Shown here piece after piece: positions 1-9,045 of a stretch of DNA of 64,000 nucleotides. The DNA lies in NCBI GenBank assembly GCA_947487765.1, contig CANKXO010000001.1, positions 930,001 to 994,000 of the forward strand, written 5' to 3'. Source of the DNA: an uncultured Pseudomonadales bacterium (GTDB lineage: Bacteria; Pseudomonadota; Gammaproteobacteria; Pseudomonadales; Cellvibrionaceae). A program made the translations under genes and the position numbers. The notes below the pieces were generated by a model. It was not told the DNA's origin. It did no database searches and was given only the letters and a program-made list of their open reading frames with translations. Position 1 is the stretch's first letter, and each line of letters opens with the position of its first letter.

Positions 1-2
1 AA

Positions 3-608
3 GTACTTGTTGTTGGTAACCCAGCAAATACAAATGCGCTAATTACTCAGCGTAATGCACCAGATATTGACCCTCGCAACTTTACTGCAATGACGCGTTT
101 AGACCACAACCGCTCATTGACTCAATTAGGCCAAAAGACGAACACAAGCATTAATGATATTTCTAAAGTATTGATTTGGGGTAACCACTCAGCGACTCAG
201 TATCCTGATATTCATCATGCTATTGTTGATGGTAAGCCTGCGATGGGCCTTATCGACCAAGAATGGTATGAAAACGATTTTATCCCAACTGTGCAAAAGC
301 GTGGTGCAGCAATTATTGATGCACGTGGTGCATCATCTGCTGCTTCAGCAGCGAATGCCGCTATTGACCATGTTCGTACGTGGGTGTTAGGGACGCCAGA
401 GAATGATTGGACGAGTATGGGTGTTTATAGTGATGGTAGTTATGGAATTCAGGAAGGCCTGATTTACTCATTCCCATGTGTTTGTAAAAATGGTGATTGG
501 GAAATTGTTCAAGGTGTTGAAATTAATGACTTTTCGCGCGAAAAAATGTCTGCAACAGAAACTGAGCTAGCAGAAGAGCGAGATGCTGTTGCCCATTTAC
601 TACCTTGA
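3..608 (+). CDS. mdh: Malate dehydrogenase, 3' part only
   Basis: The reading frame is open from the first bases of the window, so the N-terminal NAD-binding half lies outside. The visible part starts inside the Rossmann domain with [10 protein letters not shown]. It carries MTRLDHNRS, with the Arg typical of malate/lactate dehydrogenases, and the catalytic GNHS segment. The C-terminal [22 protein letters not shown] block is typical of the type-2 bacterial malate dehydrogenases of about 327 residues. The enzyme interconverts malate and oxaloacetate in the TCA cycle in the cytoplasm. A strong hairpin terminator follows directly, so this gene ends its transcription unit. Family assignment is secure; cofactor preference cannot be read from this part. 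Confidence 0.95.
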   Translation, partial: VLVVGNPANTNALITQRNAPDIDPRNFTAMTRLDHNRSLTQLGQKTNTSINDISKVLIWGNHSATQYPDIHHAIVDGKPAMGLIDQEWYENDFIPTVQKRGAAIIDARGASSAASAANAAIDHVRTWVLGTPENDWTSMGVYSDGSYGIQEGLIYSFPCVCKNGDWEIVQGVEINDFSREKMSATETELAEERDAVAHLLP

Positions 609-623
609 TCAATAGTTAATCAA

Positions 624-664
624 AGATGTAAAAAACGCGAGCTTGGCTCGCGTTTTTTACATCT
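624..664 (+). terminator. Rho-independent terminator after mdh
   Basis: A perfect 19-bp inverted repeat (624-642 and 646-664) with a 3-nt loop. Its core is CGCGAGC/GCTCGCG, flanked by an A6 tract on the left and a T6 tract on the right, so it could work in either direction. It lies 16 nt after the mdh stop codon and ahead of the Bcp gene. Confidence 0.93.
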
Positions 665-729
665 GCTTTTCAAAATATTCCGTAGAATCATTTAATTTTT
701 TAGACTACTTAAAATAATATGGAGTCATT

Positions 730-1203
730 ATGTCTTTTCCTAAAATTGGTAACAAAGCACCCGTATTCGCTCTTAAAAATCAGAGTGATGAAACTATTAA
801 GCTAAAGGACTATGCGGGTAAAAAGAACATTGTTATATATTTTTACCCTAAGGCAATGACGCCTGGCTGCACAACGCAAGCATGTGGTATCCGCGATATT
901 GAGAAAGAGCTAGCAAAGCGTGATACTGTAGTTTTTGGTATCAGCCCTGATCCTGTTGGTCGGTTACAAAAATTTATCGATAAACATGATTTAAATTTTG
1001 ACCTATTATCTGATGAAGACCATGTTATCGCTGATAAATATGGCATTTGGGGATTGAAGAAATTCATGGGTAAGGAGTTTATGGGGATAATACGGACGAC
1101 CTTTGTTATTGATAAGAACTCGCGATTAGTGGGTATTATGGATAAGTTTAAAACAACCAACCACCATGAAGAGTTGTTGCAATTTCTTGACACTAAACTC
1201 TGA
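730..1203 (+). CDS. bcp: Peroxiredoxin, Bcp/PrxQ type
   Basis: A 157-residue thioredoxin-dependent thiol peroxidase that reduces hydrogen peroxide and organic hydroperoxides in the cytoplasm. The active-site segment YPKAMTPGCTTQACGIRD has the peroxidatic Cys47 and, five residues later, resolving Cys52, which is the PrxQ arrangement. Length matches the family (about 156 residues). The ATG start has a GGAG ribosome-binding site at 721-724. It appears monocistronic. The usual Asp of the YPKDxTPGC motif is Ala42 here, a small departure close to the active site. Confidence 0.95.
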   Translation: MSFPKIGNKAPVFALKNQSDETIKLKDYAGKKNIVIYFYPKAMTPGCTTQACGIRDIEKELAKRDTVVFGISPDPVGRLQKFIDKHDLNFDLLSDEDHVIADKYGIWGLKKFMGKEFMGIIRTTFVIDKNSRLVGIMDKFKTTNHHEELLQFLDTKL

Positions 1204-1292
1204 TTTTCTTCTACAGGCTCAGCTTTTAATCGAAACCATTTATATTATTTAGTTATTGATTTATGGAAAGTTAGCACAGATAAGGTAGTTTT

Positions 1293-1319
1293 TGGCGCAT
1301 AAAGTTGCATATATGGCGC
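1293..1319 (+). promoter_or_regulatory. Direct repeat TGGCGC with 21-bp period upstream of the AraC-type gene
   Basis: TGGCGC occurs at 1293-1298 and 1314-1319, exactly two helical turns apart, in a 279-bp stretch that otherwise holds no gene. Directly repeated sites at this spacing are typical of AraC-family operators. No binding data are available and the motif is short, so this is a candidate autoregulatory site only. Confidence 0.3.
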
Positions 1320-1482
1320 CTGTTTTCTCAACTGACTATTTTTTGTATTATTAAGGTGTCAATGTTATAAATTAGCTCTGGTGCTTTGTCTTTATAAACA
1401 TATAATGGATCCAGGTGAGCAAAAATACACACCTATTGCTCTTAATCTAGTGCCAATCTCATATACAGCAAGGAGTATCAGG

Positions 1483-1905
1483 ATGATTGAAAGCAGTACA
1501 CTAGCAGACAATTCATTTGTAGATATCGGTTTTTACGACTTTGAAGAAATAAAGGAAAAAGCACATATTCCTGCTCTTCATGGAGTCGCTGGAAAAGTAC
1601 TTGATGTGTTGCAGAGTCGTATTGGCAATTCGTCATTGAGTATAGAAGATGTTGCTGATGATATGAATCTGTCTAAACGAACACTTCAGCGTCGTTTACA
1701 GCAACAAGTTCTTAGTTTTGCGGCTATTCGGGACTTAGTGCGTTTTAATCACGCCATTAAATGCCTACTCGAAAAGAACATGAGTATCGAAAGTACTTCG
1801 GCCTATCTGGATTTTTCTGATAGGACGAGTTTTACTAATGCATTTAAGCGATGGACCAATATATCGCCGAGCGTTTTCCGTAAAGTCTACCGCGACTACG
1901 TATAA
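1483..1905 (+). CDS. Short AraC-family regulator, essentially the DNA-binding domain
   Basis: The ATG at 1483 is chosen because an AAGGAG ribosome-binding site lies at 1470-1475. The frame is open upstream to a GTG at 1381, but the extra 34 residues have no clear ribosome site. The resulting 140-residue protein has a short N-terminal segment of about 40 residues. The rest is a complete AraC double helix-turn-helix: SIEDVADDMNLSKRTLQRRL for the first and the IESTSAYLDFSDRTSFTNAF region for the second. The usual effector-binding domain of about 200 residues is absent. It may be a naturally minimal regulator or the remnant of a larger one. Its target is unknown. Confidence 0.85.
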   Translation: MIESSTLADNSFVDIGFYDFEEIKEKAHIPALHGVAGKVLDVLQSRIGNSSLSIEDVADDMNLSKRTLQRRLQQQVLSFAAIRDLVRFNHAIKCLLEKNMSIESTSAYLDFSDRTSFTNAFKRWTNISPSVFRKVYRDYV

Positions 1906-1924
1906 TCACCTTTCATCGTTTATG

Positions 1925-1949
1925 CCGCCTTTAAGTTTATTAAGGGCGG
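1925..1949 (+). terminator. Hairpin after the AraC-type gene
   Basis: CCGCCTTTAA (1925-1934) pairs with TTAAGGGCGG (1940-1949) across a 5-nt loop with one G-U pair. There is no U tract, so it may be a Rho-dependent or processing structure rather than a standard terminator. Confidence 0.4.
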
Positions 1950-2029
1950 TAATAACCCCCCAAACGATTGCCTGATAGCACTAAAACCGTTAGAGTGGCG
2001 CCTCAAATTTATCTAATAAAAGGGGTGGT

Positions 2030-2359
2030 ATGTCTTTTTTAATTCCTTACGCAGAAGCGCAAACTGGGGGAGCACCAGCAGGTGATGGTTTTACTAGTCT
2101 ACTGTTAATCGGTGGCATGTTTGTATTGATGTATTTCATGATAATTCGCCCTCAGCGAAAGCGTCAGAAAGAACATCAAAGCCTGATTGAAGGTGTAAGT
2201 AAAGGGGATGAAGTTGTAACTAACGGTGGCATTCTTGGTAAAGTTACTAAGGTTGATGATAGTTACATGGTCCTTGAAGTGTCTGGTGGTGTAGAACTCA
2301 AATTTCAAAAAATAGCTCTTCATGCTGTATTACCTAAAGGGACTATTAAAGGTATCTAA
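2030..2359 (+). CDS. yajC: YajC, Sec translocon accessory subunit (orphan)
   Basis: A 109-residue inner-membrane protein with one transmembrane helix (about residues 22-40) followed by the family signature IIRPQRKRQKEH. The cytoplasmic domain carries the GDEVVTNGGILGKV motif. YajC associates with SecD-SecF in the Sec translocon. An AGGGG ribosome-binding site precedes the ATG. In most gammaproteobacteria yajC sits between tgt and secD-secF. Here neither neighbour is Sec-related and a terminator follows, so this is either a displaced gene or a second copy. Confidence 0.95.
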   Translation: MSFLIPYAEAQTGGAPAGDGFTSLLLIGGMFVLMYFMIIRPQRKRQKEHQSLIEGVSKGDEVVTNGGILGKVTKVDDSYMVLEVSGGVELKFQKIALHAVLPKGTIKGI

Positions 2360-2385
2360 GCAAAGCATTTATATCGGACGAATAT

Positions 2386-2423
2386 GAGTAAGAGTATTTG
2401 AAAAAGTGCTCTTACTCTTTATT
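2386..2423 (+). terminator. Rho-independent terminator after yajC
   Basis: GAGTAAGAG (2386-2394) pairs perfectly with CTCTTACTC (2409-2417), followed by a short T-rich stretch. It confirms that yajC is transcribed without downstream secDF. Confidence 0.7.
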
Positions 2424-2522
2424 ACTATCAATTTAAGCTAAGTTGCTTTATCAAGCTAAATTAGACTTATTTTTACAGACTATCCATGTGGATTATATAG
2501 TCTTTTCTATACGGGGAAGTCT

Positions 2523-3548
2523 ATGAGTATAAAGCCTAACTCGATCAATTGGGCCTCACGTATTTCACTGGCATCCTTGCCGACGCCACTACAGCCTCTT
2601 AAACGCTTATCTGACCAACTCGGTGGTCCCAGAATTTGGGTTAAGCGAGACGATTTAACAGGTTCTCTTCTCAGCGGTAATAAAGTACGTAAATTAGAAT
2701 TTACCGTTGCTCATGCGCTTGAAAAGGGGCATGATTTGTTAATTACTTGTGGCGGATTACAGTCAAATCATTGCCGAGCGACTGCATTTGTGGGTGCCCA
2801 ATTGGGTATTCCTGTCCATTTAGTGCTTCGAGGTACTCCAGCTTCAATGGATGGTAATTTATTACTGGGTAACCTCGCTGGCGCTTCAGTTCACTGTTAC
2901 AAAACATCAGAATATCAGCAAAACCTGCAAAGTATATTAGAACAAACGGCTGAGCAGTGCCGACAACAAGGTTTTAATCCCTACATTATTCCTACTGGAG
3001 CTAGTGATGGTGTAGGCGTTTGGGGTTATTTTGCTGCTTGTGCTGAATTACAGCAAGATTTTCTCAATCATCAATTCCAGCCGGATTTAATTGTAACGGC
3101 AACAGGCTCTGGCGGAACCCAGGCCGGGTTAACACTAGGTAGTTGCTACTTTGGTTTGGGGTGTGATGTACTGGGTATGGCTGTGTGTGACGATATGAGT
3201 TACTTTCAACGCAAAGTAGAATCGGATATTACGGCGTTTTCAGAGGAATTCAGTGGTGCATTTGATAAGGGGTTGCCTGACCAGTACTCTATAAAGACTA
3301 ACGACCACTATATCGGTGATGGTTATGGCATTGCTTCAGATTCGGTGCTGGAAACTATCGTTGAGATTGCGAATAAAGAAGGGTTACTTCTTGACCCTGT
3401 TTATACCGGTAAGGCTTTTTATGGGTTGATAAATGAAATCCAGAAAGGCAATTTAAGTCACATGAATAATATTGTTTTTGTTCATACAGGTGGCGGTTAT
3501 GGTGTATTCCCTTTCCGTGAGCGCTTGGAACAGATAATAAAAAGTTAG
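2523..3548 (+). CDS. PLP-dependent D-cysteine desulfhydrase / ACC deaminase family enzyme
   Basis: A 341-residue fold-type II PLP enzyme. IWVKRDDLTG leads to the PLP-lysine motif SGNKVRKLEF (Lys54), and the family QSNH motif follows at about residues 80-83. Later glycine-rich segments (TGSGGTQAG and HTGGGYG) bind the phosphate. Family members release ammonia and sulfide from D-cysteine or deaminate 1-aminocyclopropane-1-carboxylate; the sequence alone does not settle the substrate. It lies 21 nt upstream of a quinone oxidoreductase gene on the same strand, so they are probably co-transcribed. An AGGGG-like site is weak; CGGGGAAG at 2512-2519 is a plausible ribosome-binding site. Confidence 0.88.
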   Translation: MSIKPNSINWASRISLASLPTPLQPLKRLSDQLGGPRIWVKRDDLTGSLLSGNKVRKLEFTVAHALEKGHDLLITCGGLQSNHCRATAFVGAQLGIPVHLVLRGTPASMDGNLLLGNLAGASVHCYKTSEYQQNLQSILEQTAEQCRQQGFNPYIIPTGASDGVGVWGYFAACAELQQDFLNHQFQPDLIVTATGSGGTQAGLTLGSCYFGLGCDVLGMAVCDDMSYFQRKVESDITAFSEEFSGAFDKGLPDQYSIKTNDHYIGDGYGIASDSVLETIVEIANKEGLLLDPVYTGKAFYGLINEIQKGNLSHMNNIVFVHTGGGYGVFPFRERLEQIIKS

Positions 3549-3569
3549 AAAAATAAGGTTAGAGAAGTT

Positions 3570-4550
3570 ATGTCAGATGTTAACGCTATTCGTTTTTCCG
3601 AAACAGGGCATGCTGGGGTGTTGTCCTATGAATCTATGAGTATTGGACCTTTAGGGGTTGGTCAAGTATTAGTGCGGCATGAAGCTATCGGTGTCAATTT
3701 CATTGATATCTACCATCGTTCAGGTTTATACCCAGTAGATTTGCCATCAGGAATGGGAGCAGAAGCCGCGGGCATTGTTGAAGCCGTGGGAGAGGGCGTG
3801 ACACGAGTTAAACCCGGAGATCGTGTTGTTTACGCATCGGGCCCGTTAGGGGCTTACTCGGAAGCGCGTGCCATCTCAGAAATATCATTAATCAAAATCC
3901 CTGATGAGATAAGCAGTAAAACAGCGGCAGCTATGACACTTAAGGGTTTGACAGCTGCTTATCTGTTACTAAAGACATTTCCGTTAACTCGAGATCATAA
4001 GGTTTTAGTTCATGCAGCAGCAGGTGGTGTAGGGTCGATTTTGACCCAATGGGCTAAATCAATAGGTGCCTATGTTATTGGAACCGTTGGGCGCCCTGAG
4101 AAGGTTGCACTGGCAAAGCAGCAGGGCTGTGATGAAGTACTGCTGTATCGCGAAGTCAATGTGCCTACACGCGTAAAAGAGCTGACAGATGGTGCTGGAG
4201 TTGATGTTGTATATGATTCTGTTGGTAAAGATACGTTTATGGCCTCGATTGATAGCCTAAGGCCTAGAGGCATGATGGTCAGTTTTGGCAACGCATCTGG
4301 TGCAGTTCCTGATTTTCCACCATTATTGTTAGCTCAAAAAGGCTCCCTTTTCATCACCCGCCCAAGCTTGGGGCACTATATTGCTGATCCTGATGAGCAG
4401 CAGGAGTTGGCTGATGCTTTGTTTGAGCAAGTGGGGGCAGGCAAAATTCATATAAATACAAAGCATGAGTTTGCATTACTGGATGCAGCCAAAGCGCATG
4501 AGACGCTTGAAAGTGGGGTGACTACGGGTTCGGTTATTTTACTACCCTGA
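3570..4550 (+). CDS. qorA: NADPH:quinone oxidoreductase, QorA type
   Basis: A 326-residue zinc-independent medium-chain dehydrogenase/reductase. The N-terminal GroES-like domain includes NFIDIYHRSGLYP. The nucleotide-binding motif HAAAGGVGS is near residue 147. PRGMMVSFGNASG is characteristic of QorA. Length equals E. coli QorA (327). It reduces quinones with NADPH in the cytoplasm, protecting against electrophiles. An AAGGTTAGAG region precedes the ATG. It follows the PLP enzyme by 21 nt. Confidence 0.93.
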   Translation: MSDVNAIRFSETGHAGVLSYESMSIGPLGVGQVLVRHEAIGVNFIDIYHRSGLYPVDLPSGMGAEAAGIVEAVGEGVTRVKPGDRVVYASGPLGAYSEARAISEISLIKIPDEISSKTAAAMTLKGLTAAYLLLKTFPLTRDHKVLVHAAAGGVGSILTQWAKSIGAYVIGTVGRPEKVALAKQQGCDEVLLYREVNVPTRVKELTDGAGVDVVYDSVGKDTFMASIDSLRPRGMMVSFGNASGAVPDFPPLLLAQKGSLFITRPSLGHYIADPDEQQELADALFEQVGAGKIHINTKHEFALLDAAKAHETLESGVTTGSVILLP

Positions 4551-4686
4551 AAGTAGAGAAATACTACATTTTTAACAATTTGAATATTTTAACTACATAA
4601 AAATCATCTAGTTAGCATGCTTTTTTAATGTAAAGTTTCAAATTTTTAATGTTTGAATATTAAGTAGAATCAACGGGTGATAAGCC

Positions 4687-5580
4687 ATGTCAGGGCGGTA
4701 CGATAAAAAATTAGTCATCGCAATCTCTTCTAGAGCGCTGTTTGATATGACTGACAGCCATAAAGTTTTTGAAGAAAAGGGACTGGCTGCTTATTCAAAG
4801 TACCAAATTGAAAGAGAAAGTGAAGTACTTGAACCTGGTGATGCTTTTCCTCTGGTGCAAAAATTACTAAGGCTGAACGAACGTTTAGGAGAGCCTTTAG
4901 TAGAGATCGTACTATTGTCGCGGAATAGTGCAGATACCGGTTTACGGATCTTTAATTCCATTCAAGATTATGGATTAAATATCACTCGTGCAGCATTTAG
5001 CAGCGGTGAGAGCCCTTATCGGTATATTGAAGCTTTTGGTTGCGATCTATTTCTTTCCCTTGATGCAGTCGATGTACAAAGAGCCCTAGAGCAGGGTATT
5101 GCTGCTGCGACATTACTACCTTCTCAAGGTGGGAACGAGGAAGAACAGCTCAGGTTTGCTTTTGATGGTGATGCCGTACTGTTTTCTGATGAAGCTGAAC
5201 GTATCTATAAGCAACATGGCCTGGATGCATTTACCGAAAATGAAAAAGCAGCGGCTAAAAAGCCTTTGTCAGGTGGGCCTTTTAAAGCCTTCTTATCAGC
5301 TCTACACAATTTACAAGCTGAATTTGCAGGGAGTGACTGTCCTATCAGAACGGCATTAGTAACAGCGCGTTCCGCACCAGCCCATGAGCGTGTGATTCGT
5401 ACGCTAAGGGCGTGGAATGTACGAATTGATGAGTCTTTATTTTTAGGGGGGCTACCCAAGGGCGAATTTTTGAGGGCTTATGGGGCCGATGTATTCTTTG
5501 ATGATCAGCCATTGCATTGTGATTCAGCTAAAGATCATGTGGCAACAGGGCACGTTCCCCACGGTATCGCTAATGAATAG
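4687..5580 (+). CDS. Cytosolic 5'-nucleotidase (NT5C1-like family)
   Basis: A 297-residue protein matching the bacterial members of the cytosolic 5'-nucleotidase I family. Conserved features are LVIAISSRALFDM near the N-terminus, LLSRNSADTGLRIFNSI near residue 77, a long central block GESPYRYIEAFGCDLFLS, and the C-terminal VFFDDQPLHCD acidic motif. It likely dephosphorylates nucleoside monophosphates in the cytoplasm. It has its own terminator and no obvious operon partner. Family assignment is confident; nucleotide specificity is not. Confidence 0.88.
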   Translation: MSGRYDKKLVIAISSRALFDMTDSHKVFEEKGLAAYSKYQIERESEVLEPGDAFPLVQKLLRLNERLGEPLVEIVLLSRNSADTGLRIFNSIQDYGLNITRAAFSSGESPYRYIEAFGCDLFLSLDAVDVQRALEQGIAAATLLPSQGGNEEEQLRFAFDGDAVLFSDEAERIYKQHGLDAFTENEKAAAKKPLSGGPFKAFLSALHNLQAEFAGSDCPIRTALVTARSAPAHERVIRTLRAWNVRIDESLFLGGLPKGEFLRAYGADVFFDDQPLHCDSAKDHVATGHVPHGIANE

Positions 5581-5617
5581 CTTCCAACGTTATAAGAAAC
5601 TCAACTTTGAATCCAAT

Positions 5618-5644
5618 AACCACTAAAAATAAGTGGTTTTCTCT
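5618..5644 (+). terminator. Rho-independent terminator after the 5'-nucleotidase gene
   Basis: AACCACT (5618-5624) pairs with AGTGGTT (5632-5638) across a 7-nt A-rich loop and runs into TTCTCT. It lies 38 nt after the stop codon. Confidence 0.7.
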
Positions 5645-5818
5645 AAATCGATAGATAAAAGAGCTTTCTATTACCAATCCGTCTATCTACTGAGCTTCCC
5701 TGAAACGAAAACCTTGCTATCCTCAATAATAGATGCCTGATATTGATCAGGTTTTATTTAGGGCCTAGGGCGTTAACCTTTATAGACTTAGTAGCGCCAG
5801 TTTTCAGGTATATTTTTT

Positions 5819-6343
5819 GTGATAAAAACAATTTTACTAGCCGTAGACCTCAGTGTATTTACCCCTTGTTTATTACAACATGCTGCTGAGCTTGCAAAAC
5901 AACACAGTGCCAAGCTTGTTGTTGTTCATGCGATAGAGCCTCTTGGCACCCTTGGGCATGCATTACTAAATGCTTACTTAGAACCTGAAGAAAGCCGTGC
6001 TATGGCAACAACAGGTATGGAAGCGATGGTGAGAGAGGTAAAAGCCCAAGTTGTTGATGCCCTAACAGATGAATATATCGATGGCGGCATTGATTTACTT
6101 CATTTAGGTGAAGTCATTGTAAAAGCTGGCCCACCTATTGATGTGATACTCCAAGTAGCCCATGATATTGATGCAAGCTTAATTATTGTAGGAAGTAATT
6201 CGCCTGATATGAGGCCACCGGTAAGCTTGGGTAGTGTTTCACAAAAAATTCTTAATAATGCTAGAGTCCCAGTCTATGTCGTACCTAATAGCCCGTTGAC
6301 ATGGCAAGAGAGTGATCGCCAAAATCAAATGGGTCTCTGGTAA
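5819..6343 (+). CDS. Universal stress protein, UspA family
   Basis: A 174-residue single-domain UspA protein starting at GTG. The N-terminus IKTILLAVDLSVFTP and the C-terminal LIIVGSNSP...LGSVSQKILNNARVPVYVVP are the two conserved halves of the fold. The glycine-rich ATP-binding loop (G-2X-G-9X-G-S in ATP binders) is degenerate: its middle glycine is missing although LGS is kept. Nucleotide binding is therefore uncertain. An insertion of about 25 residues lies between helix 1 and the core (LGHALLNAYLEPEESRAMAT). It stands alone upstream of cysB. Confidence 0.88.
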   Translation: MIKTILLAVDLSVFTPCLLQHAAELAKQHSAKLVVVHAIEPLGTLGHALLNAYLEPEESRAMATTGMEAMVREVKAQVVDALTDEYIDGGIDLLHLGEVIVKAGPPIDVILQVAHDIDASLIIVGSNSPDMRPPVSLGSVSQKILNNARVPVYVVPNSPLTWQESDRQNQMGLW

Positions 6344-7638
<1,295 letters not shown>

Positions 7639-7660
7639 CATCTCGATAGACTTATTGTGA

Positions 7661-7685
7661 AAGCTGCCCTAGGGCAGCTTTTTTA
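7661..7685 (+). terminator. Rho-independent terminator after cysB
   Basis: AAGCTGCC and GGCAGCTT form a perfect palindromic stem around CTAG (7661-7680), followed by TTTTA. Confidence 0.9.
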
Positions 7686-7811
7686 TGCCAATAAAATTTT
7701 ATAAAAAACAAATCTGTTAGGTAAGAGTGTCTACACTCTATTATATGAGTACCTAATATTGTCGTCTCTCGATAATGATCAAGCCTTTATTTTAATAATA
7801 TACTTAATTTT

Positions 7812-8270
7812 ATGTCTCCTAAGCGGTTATTTATTCTTGGTTTCTTTGCAATTTTATTAGTTAATGGGTCCATTTTTGGGACACTCTATGTTGTTGATTT
7901 AATGGCTGGCCCAACACCAGAAGAGCTGGCAGCATTGAGGAAAGCGGAGGAAGATGCCGCTTTACAAGCTATCTATGACAAGCTTCCTCCGTTAGAGGAA
8001 TTCACTTCTAAAGCGAGTTATATTAAGTCCATTGGTGAAGCCATCGATATTTGTGAAAATAAACTTCACGCTAGCGTGGAAGGTCAGAAGAGTTGGGAAG
8101 TTAATATGATTGAGAGCCGATATGTATCAGCAAGAGAACTTTACAAAATCTTTATTGACTATGAAACAGTCGCTAAATTTGATCGACCTTCAGAACGATT
8201 CAAGGCAAGCTGTGAAGTACAAGGTAGCGATAAAATGATAGCACTTTGGAAAGCAGACCCAGCTGAGTAA
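7812..8270 (+). CDS. Membrane-anchored protein of unknown function
   Basis: Not recognised. The 152-residue protein has one N-terminal membrane helix (about residues 5-30, LFILGFFAILLVNGSIFGTLYVV). Next comes a short charged helical stretch rich in Glu and Ala (PEELAALRKAEEDAALQAIYDKL), and then a soluble domain of about 95 residues with two cysteines (CENKLHAS and KASCEVQ). Topology suggests an inner-membrane protein with its domain in the periplasm, where the cysteines could form a disulfide. The ribosome-binding site is weak. It ends 3 nt from the end of the convergent thioredoxin-like gene. Confidence 0.7.
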   Translation: MSPKRLFILGFFAILLVNGSIFGTLYVVDLMAGPTPEELAALRKAEEDAALQAIYDKLPPLEEFTSKASYIKSIGEAIDICENKLHASVEGQKSWEVNMIESRYVSARELYKIFIDYETVAKFDRPSERFKASCEVQGSDKMIALWKADPAE

Positions 8271-8273
8271 AAT

Positions 8274-8561
8274 CTACGCTGTTTCTTTAAATGTGCTAAA
8301 GACTTCTTTAACAAGCTTTAGGTAGACCGTAAACACTTCCACTGAACCATCTTCATATTCAACAACAAAAAAGGGTGCACGACTGACATCATGTTTGATA
8401 GCTAGCAGCATTCCTGGGCTATTTTTGTCTTTTTCATCGGCAACAACAATCTCATCAATAAACTGTAATTGGTTAGCTGTTTTCATTTTGTCCATAACTT
8501 CGATGCATTTTCTGCAAGGTAAGCCATTGGGTAGCATTTTCTTCACTAAAGTAATTTTCAT
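8274..8561 (-). CDS. Small glutaredoxin/thioredoxin-fold protein with CxxC
   Basis: A 95-residue protein beginning MKITLVKKMLPNGLPCRKC, with Cys16-Arg-Lys-Cys19 at the site of a thioredoxin-fold redox motif after the first beta strand. A cis-proline-like segment RAPFFVVEYEDGS follows (Pro63), as in glutaredoxins. These features support a small thiol-disulfide protein in the cytoplasm; no signal peptide is visible. It is not a standard Grx (no CPYC). The partner and substrate are unknown. It is convergent with the membrane protein gene, and the neighbourhood of cysB hints at, but does not prove, a sulfur-related role. Confidence 0.75.
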   Translation of the reverse strand: MKITLVKKMLPNGLPCRKCIEVMDKMKTANQLQFIDEIVVADEKDKNSPGMLLAIKHDVSRAPFFVVEYEDGSVEVFTVYLKLVKEVFSTFKETA

Positions 8562-9045
8562 ACAGCATACCTTTTTTACTTTTTATTATTATGTTTGTTT
8601 TATGGCCTTTAATTGAGCCTAGCCATCTCAAATGGTGCTATTCCAAATGAGCATAGCAAAAATATCAGTGATATTAAAATAACTTTTTGTATTTCTGGAG
8701 AGGCTTTAAAATACTTAAAAGGTCGTGAAACATTTGCATTATTATTCGCCTTCTTGTTTGATTAATATACTATATGTAGTTGCTTTGATATTTTTCTGCT
8801 ACAACTTGTAGTATTTTACTGCTTTTGAATCAATGGTTTACCTTTGTTTCTTAAATAACTTAAAGTAATTTCTAGCTTTGACTCTATCTCGTTAACTTAT
8901 ATGTTTCACGTGAAAAGCGTTTAAGAGTTAAGCATTTTTTAGTGTTGTGAAGTTGTTTGTTTTATTCTTGGTATTTATGTTTAGTTGCATTAATGGAGTG
9001 GCTTGGGTAGATTGCTTTTGCTAATTTTATCTATAGGGGAAAGAC
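8562..9045 (+). other. Intergenic region of 484 bp containing a parS-like palindrome
   Basis: No gene found on either strand. The stretch is AT-rich with many stops. Its one distinctive element is a parS-like sequence, listed separately. Promoters for the minus-strand thioredoxin-like gene and for thrH must lie here but were not resolved. Confidence 0.6.
8902..8917 (+). promoter_or_regulatory. parS-like site (ParB-binding candidate)
   Basis: TGTTTCACGTGAAAAG matches the chromosomal parS consensus TGTTTCACGTGAAACA at 14 of 16 positions, including the whole central palindrome TTTCACGTGAAA. It lies in noncoding DNA. Chromosomal parS sites bind ParB and usually cluster near oriC. Only one site was found by eye in this window, and the two final bases deviate, so function is uncertain. 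Confidence 0.45.

Noticed and set aside
843-1193. 116-residue minus-strand frame over bcp
   Set aside because: Antisense shadow of a well-supported peroxiredoxin gene, no ribosome site.
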